Shown piece after piece: positions 4,606 to 7,430 of a stretch of DNA of 7,430 bases. How positions within the stretch are numbered: the stretch's first letter is position 1; every line of letters begins with the position of its first letter. Origin of the DNA: an uncultured Collinsella sp. (GTDB lineage: Bacteria > Actinomycetota > Coriobacteriia > Coriobacteriales > Coriobacteriaceae); contig USBA01000087.1 of NCBI GenBank assembly GCA_900552735.1, positions 1 to 7,430 of the forward strand. Reading direction: 5' to 3'. The position numbers and the translations under genes were made by a program. Under the pieces are notes generated by a model that had not been told where the DNA came from, made no database searches, and saw nothing but the letters and a program-made list of their open reading frames with translations.

Positions 4606-6186
4606 TTGAGCATCTCGCCTCTCGATAGTATTCGCCGCGCCATCGCCCGCCGCAATGGCGTCGCCGACCCCGCCGTAGCGAGCAGCGGCACCGCAAAGGC
4701 CCAGGGCGGACGCATCGAGAACGGCCTGTTCCCCGCCTCCCACACCGCCGAGGAACTCGCACGTATCCAGGAGCTGAGTCAGCGCAACGCCGGCGGGCCC
4801 GATAGCGGCCAAGCCACGCGTCGCCGGCGCGAGCGCGATCGCGAGCCCGGTCCCGTCCGCCGCATGGACAACGCCTGGTGGAACCGTCTGCTCGGCGCCG
4901 TCTACGGCGGCGGCTTCTCCACGCAGGAAGCCGAATACGAGGAGCACGCCACCCGCCGCGACTATCTCTGGAATACCCTGGGCACCGCCGTGTGGGGTTT
5001 CGCGTTTCCCCTGCTCACCATTGTGTCCACGCAGCTCGTGGGCGCCGAGGAGGCCGGCAAGTTCTCCATCGCCTTTGTCACCGGCACCCTCATCATGATC
5101 GCGTGCAACTACGGAGTGCGAAACTTTCAGGTCTCGGACATCGACGAGAAAACCTCCTTCGCCTCCTACCAGCTCAACCGCTGGCTTTGCGGAGCGCTCG
5201 CGCTGGCATGCGGCCTGGTATACAGCAGCGCCCGCGGCTACGATGCACAGATGGCCACGATCGGCCTGGGCGTCTACCTGTATAAGGTGATCGACGGCAT
5301 CGCCGACGTGTACGAGGGCCGCCTGCAGCAGGCCGACAAGCTCTACCTGGCCGGCATGAGCCAAACGCTGCGCTCCGCCGGCGTCATCGCGGTCTTTAGC
5401 GTGACACTGCTCCTCACGCGCAGCATGCCCATCGCGGCCATGGCCATGGGTGTCACCGCGATTGCCTCGCTCGTGCTGGTCACCGCGCCGCTCGCCCTGC
5501 TCGAGACCGAAAAATCGCGCCGCGTGAGCCTGCGCGAAGTCGGCCACCTCTTTGCGCAGTGTGCCCCACTCTTTGGCGCGCTCTTTTTGTTCAACCTTAT
5601 TGAGAGCATGCCCAAGTTTGTTATGGAAGGTGCGCTGGCTTACAAATATCAGCTGTACTTTAATGCCCTGTTCTTTCCGGCACAGGCCATTTTGCTGAGC
5701 ATTGGTTTTATCTATAAACCGCAGCTCTTGCGTTTGTCGAGCATTTGGGCGAACCCGCGCAAACGCCGCCGTTTTGACTTGATTATTATTGCTGTTATGG
5801 CACTGATCGTGGCCATCACCGGCGTGTGCGCCGCATTTATGGCCGGCCCCGGCATTCCCCTCATGAGCTTTATGTACGGCCTCAACTTTGAGCGCTACCG
5901 CACATTGGCGCTGCTGATGGTCGTCGCTGGCGGCATCACCGCGACCATCGACTTTATCTACGCCATCATCACAGTGCTGCGCCACGCCGGCGACGTCACC
6001 AAGATCTACCTGATCTGCTTTGCCGTGAGCGTGGTGCTCCCGGTGATCTTAATCAACCTGCTGGGCCTTATGGGTGCCGTCGTGAGCTACCTGGCTATCA
6101 TGGCCCTACTGCTGGTGCTGTTGATTGTCGAATACGCCCATATCCGTCAGCGCATCGAGCGAGACCGGAACCCGTACGGAGCCTAA
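4606..6186 (+). CDS. Polysaccharide flippase-like multispanning membrane protein (Wzx/MATE-type, MOP superfamily)
   Basis: The 526-residue integral membrane protein has about 12 predicted membrane spans, the pattern of MOP-superfamily exporters that flip lipid-linked glycans for capsule, teichoic-type or O-antigen polymers. The first 120 residues are hydrophilic and charged, with an Arg-rich run at 72-86 (TRRRRERDREPGPVR), and should lie in the cytoplasm. Hydrophobic segments follow at about 121-146, 153-170, 191-207, 215-228, 257-271, 274-298, 319-334, 350-369, 391-412, 433-456, 467-486 and 488-509, with a basic loop PRKRRR (384-389) between two of them. The TTG start at 4606 is preferred because AGAAAGGA (4591-4598) lies 7 nt upstream. 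The first in-frame ATG (residue 87) has no ribosome binding site. No glycosyltransferase or polymerase neighbours are present, so it stands alone. Fold class is fairly sure; substrate is unknown. Confidence 0.82.
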   Translation: MSISPLDSIRRAIARRNGVADPAVASSGTAKAQGGRIENGLFPASHTAEELARIQELSQRNAGGPDSGQATRRRRERDREPGPVRRMDNAWWNRLLGAVYGGGFSTQEAEYEEHATRRDYLWNTLGTAVWGFAFPLLTIVSTQLVGAEEAGKFSIAFVTGTLIMIACNYGVRNFQVSDIDEKTSFASYQLNRWLCGALALACGLVYSSARGYDAQMATIGLGVYLYKVIDGIADVYEGRLQQADKLYLAGMSQTLRSAGVIAVFSVTLLLTRSMPIAAMAMGVTAIASLVLVTAPLALLETEKSRRVSLREVGHLFAQCAPLFGALFLFNLIESMPKFVMEGALAYKYQLYFNALFFPAQAILLSIGFIYKPQLLRLSSIWANPRKRRRFDLIIIAVMALIVAITGVCAAFMAGPGIPLMSFMYGLNFERYRTLALLMVVAGGITATIDFIYAIITVLRHAGDVTKIYLICFAVSVVLPVILINLLGLMGAVVSYLAIMALLLVLLIVEYAHIRQRIERDRNPYGA

Positions 6187-6223
6187 TTAGCTGCCCCCGG
6201 TCACCGGAATTTGCGATGGAATT

Positions 6224-6237
6224 ACCCCGGCTGGGGT
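6224..6237 (+). terminator. Weak terminator-like hairpin after the flippase gene
   Basis: ACCCC and GGGGT form a 5-bp stem with loop GGCT, 37 nt past the stop codon, preceded by a second small dyad CCGGTCACCGG (6197-6207). The following CTTGTTG is a poor U-tract, so termination here would be weak or Rho-assisted. The larger repeat at 6268-6390 may be the real end of the transcript. Confidence 0.35.
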
Positions 6238-6267
6238 CTTGTTGCGGACAATATGCATCACGCAAGA

Positions 6268-6390
6268 CTAAGTGAGTAGACTTTTACCGAATCCCCGACC
6301 ACACCGACAAAGCACAAGTCTGTGACCTGCGGTTTTGTTGAGGCAAATATGTTGGGTGCTCGGCATTTCCAAAAAAGTCTACTCACTTAG
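6268..6390. repeat. 123-bp element with perfect 18-bp terminal inverted repeats
   Basis: CTAAGTGAGTAGACTTTT (6268-6285) and its exact reverse complement AAAAGTCTACTCACTTAG (6373-6390) bound 87 bp of non-coding sequence. Pairing stops abruptly at both ends of the arms. The form is that of a miniature inverted-repeat element or a large palindromic intergenic repeat. No short target duplication directly abuts the arms, and no transposase is nearby. The perfect arms are seen; mobility is inference. Confidence 0.7.
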
Positions 6391-6402
6391 CCAGCGGGCA
6401 GC

Positions 6403-6441
6403 CAAATGATCATTTAATCCCCGTTCCAGAAAAATCATTTG
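6403..6441. repeat. Dyad block built on AAATGATCATTT
   Basis: AAATGATCATTT (6404-6415) is a perfect 12-bp palindrome. The overlapping CAAATGAT (6403-6410) also pairs with ATCATTTG (6434-6441) across 23 bp. The same half site therefore occurs three times in 39 bp, giving alternative foldings. It starts 12 bp after the 18-bp inverted-repeat element ends and may be a separate repeat family or a protein-binding site. Confidence 0.5.
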
Positions 6442-6502
6442 ATGAGCAGAAGGGCAAAAGTAGTCAAAAAGCCCGTCCCAAATTAGCTACCCTTTGCACC
6501 GA

Positions 6503-7342
6503 TTACTCGCCAGGAAGAATGTTCGCGTAGAACTCCGCCCCGTCGTCCAGACGCAGGATGCCCACGCGGCCGAACTCGGAACCGGTGGCCGCCGCACAGT
6601 CGATATCGATGCGATCGGGCACGCCGGCGGTATCCTCGCCACCCAAGCGCACCATCCGCCCGCGGCCCGACTCCTCATCGAGCCCTGCCAGGCCGCCAAC
6701 CTCGCAATAACGCCCCAGCGACACCGTGGGCGTGTGGCCGCTCACCACGACCGGGCCCTTGCCCTCGGCAGAAAGCAGCCCCGTCGGGGAATCCCAGTAG
6801 CCGTGACGAATCCACAGCAAGTCATCGGACGACTGCACGGCGAGCATTTGCTGCAGCAGCTCGCTATCGGCATCGACCGCTCCCCTGCCGTCGCCGCAAT
6901 CGACACCATGCTCAAGCAAAAACGCACGCGCCGCCTCGGTCTGAACGCCGGCGTGCACCAGCAGATACGGTCGCTCGGCAGTCTCGACCACCGCGTAGAG
7001 CGGCAGGGCGGCAGCCCAGCGCACCAGCCCCTCGTATGCCTCAAATTCCATTTCGTTGAGCTGCTGACGCGTGGTCCAACCGCCATTGATATCCCAGGTC
7101 TCGGCATCGAGCGGGTCCTGGCCAATGATCGCGTCGAGCATGATCTGCTCGTGGTTGCCCTTAAGCACGCGAGCGTTGGGCAGCGACCGTACCAAGTTAA
7201 TGACGCCGACCGGATCGGGACCGCGGTCGATCATGTCGCCTAGCACGTACAGCGTGTCGTCGGACGTCAGCGAGATCTTGGAAAGGGCCTCGTCCAGCGC
7301 GCGCACGTGCCCGTGAGCATCAGATGTCACATAGATCGCCAT
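6503..7342 (-). CDS. Metallophosphoesterase of the PPP (serine/threonine phosphatase/ApaH-like) type
   Basis: The 279-residue calcineurin-like phosphoesterase uses two metal ions to hydrolyse phosphoesters. The full metal-binding set is visible: SDAHGH (7-12, Asp8 and His10), GDMIDRGPD (35-43, Asp36), GNHEQ (62-66, Asn63 and His64), LVHAG (128-132, His130) and SGHTP (201-205, His203). A late RIDIDCAAA (244-252) fits the closing strand of this group. The GDxxDRG and GNHE forms place it with PPP phosphatases, ApaH (diadenosine tetraphosphate hydrolase) and PrpE rather than distant nuclease-like esterases. Whether it acts on phosphoproteins, dinucleoside polyphosphates or other small molecules cannot be read from sequence. 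There is no signal peptide, so it is cytosolic. The ATG at 7342 has AAAGGCG (7347-7353) 4 nt upstream, and the protein starts directly with the first beta strand. It converges on the flippase gene and stands alone within the window. Confidence 0.92.
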   Translation of the reverse strand: MAIYVTSDAHGHVRALDEALSKISLTSDDTLYVLGDMIDRGPDPVGVINLVRSLPNARVLKGNHEQIMLDAIIGQDPLDAETWDINGGWTTRQQLNEMEFEAYEGLVRWAAALPLYAVVETAERPYLLVHAGVQTEAARAFLLEHGVDCGDGRGAVDADSELLQQMLAVQSSDDLLWIRHGYWDSPTGLLSAEGKGPVVVSGHTPTVSLGRYCEVGGLAGLDEESGRGRMVRLGGEDTAGVPDRIDIDCAAATGSEFGRVGILRLDDGAEFYANILPGE

Positions 7343-7392
7343 GGAACGCCTTTCCCTGCATTACGGCCGAAGCCCGATGCCACGACTAAAAC

Positions 7393-7423
7393 TTCAAGTT
7401 GAACTTAAACGTTACCCATTGTA
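7393..7423 (-). promoter_or_regulatory. Possible promoter -10 box and dyad upstream of the phosphoesterase gene
   Basis: On the minus strand TACAAT (7423-7418) could be a -10 box, giving a leader of about 70 nt; its -35 would fall outside the window. Just downstream, TTCAA-G-TTGAA (7393-7403) overlaps a second dyad, AAGTT-G-AACTT (7396-7406), near the expected start site where a repressor could bind. Both are short and the support is modest. Confidence 0.3.
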
Positions 7424-7430
7424 CTCCGTT

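Larger units (their letters stand above)
6187..6502. other. Convergent intergenic region filled with inverted repeats
   Basis: The 316 bp between two converging stop codons hold no credible coding sequence and are visibly richer in A+T than the genes. In order they contain two small hairpins after the flippase stop (CCGGT-C-ACCGG at 6197-6207 and ACCCC-GGCT-GGGGT at 6224-6237), the 18-bp inverted-repeat element (6268-6390) and the AAATGATCATTT block (6403-6441). An 11/12 direct repeat lies at both edges. Neither gene has a textbook terminator here: the hairpin at 6224-6237 is followed only by CTTGTTG. Confidence 0.7.

Noticed and set aside
4398..4745. Minus-strand frame of 115 residues across the flippase start
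   Set aside because: It has no good ribosome binding site, crosses the repeat element and the flippase promoter region, and shows no domain.
4576..5985. 469-residue minus-strand open frame opposite the flippase gene
   Set aside because: It is low-complexity His/Gly/Ala/Asp/Gln-rich protein typical of antisense frames. The plus strand encodes a coherent 12-span membrane protein with a ribosome binding site.
6187..6502. CRISPR array or tRNA-like gene in the repeat-rich gap
   Set aside because: The repeats are inverted and not regularly spaced direct repeats, and no cloverleaf or CCA end can be drawn.
6494..7243. 249-residue plus-strand open frame opposite the phosphoesterase
   Set aside because: It is antisense to a gene with a full set of metal-binding motifs, and no domain is seen.

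Overview
The window is ordinary chromosomal housekeeping and accessory DNA from a high-GC bacterium. The proteins, the GC-ending codons, and the dense short palindromic repeats between genes suggest a gut actinobacterium of the Coriobacteriia, most likely Collinsella or a close relative. That assignment is recognition from style and gene content. No rRNA gene is present to prove it.

Layout. Four genes run leftward on the minus strand at 73-4280. In transcription order they are pckA (ATP-dependent PEP carboxykinase), a free-standing B3/B4 tRNA-editing-type domain protein, a MarR-family regulator, and a DegV/FakB-type fatty-acid-binding protein. pckA and the B3/B4 gene each end in an intrinsic terminator and the B3/B4 gene has its own promoter, so they are separate units. 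The MarR and degV genes are 119 bp apart with no terminator seen between them and may be one unit. Diverging from pckA is a plus-strand gene for a polysaccharide flippase-like membrane protein (4606-6186). It converges on a minus-strand metallophosphoesterase gene of the PPP type (6503-7342). The genes do not form one pathway: they cover gluconeogenic/anaplerotic carbon flux, tRNA quality control, lipid sensing or uptake, envelope glycan export and phosphoester hydrolysis.

The most interesting material is non-coding. (1) One palindromic repeat with the arm CCACCACAAAGG occurs three times, each 11-25 bp past a minus-strand stop codon, where it acts as the terminator. (2) The T-tract of the pckA terminator runs into the -35 box of a near-consensus promoter (TTGCTC-17-TATAAT) for the B3/B4 gene. 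(3) That promoter's first ~95 nt encode a long hairpin followed by TTTTTGTTT, ahead of the coding region. This is either a riboregulatory attenuator or a small RNA, and G-U pairing shows that the minus strand is the functional RNA. (4) The 316-bp gap at 6187-6502 holds a perfect 18-bp inverted repeat spanning 123 bp and a second dyad-rich block, bracketed by an 11/12 direct repeat. (5) The divergent pckA/flippase gap (325 bp) holds a perfect 16-bp palindrome, a CTTTAC dyad, a two-hairpin repeat-like element, and a TTGAACA dyad just upstream of the flippase promoter region.

I found no RNA genes of known type, CRISPR array, transposase, toxin-antitoxin pair or defence system. I see no convincing new multi-gene system; the leader RNA and the intergenic repeats are the best candidates for something undescribed.
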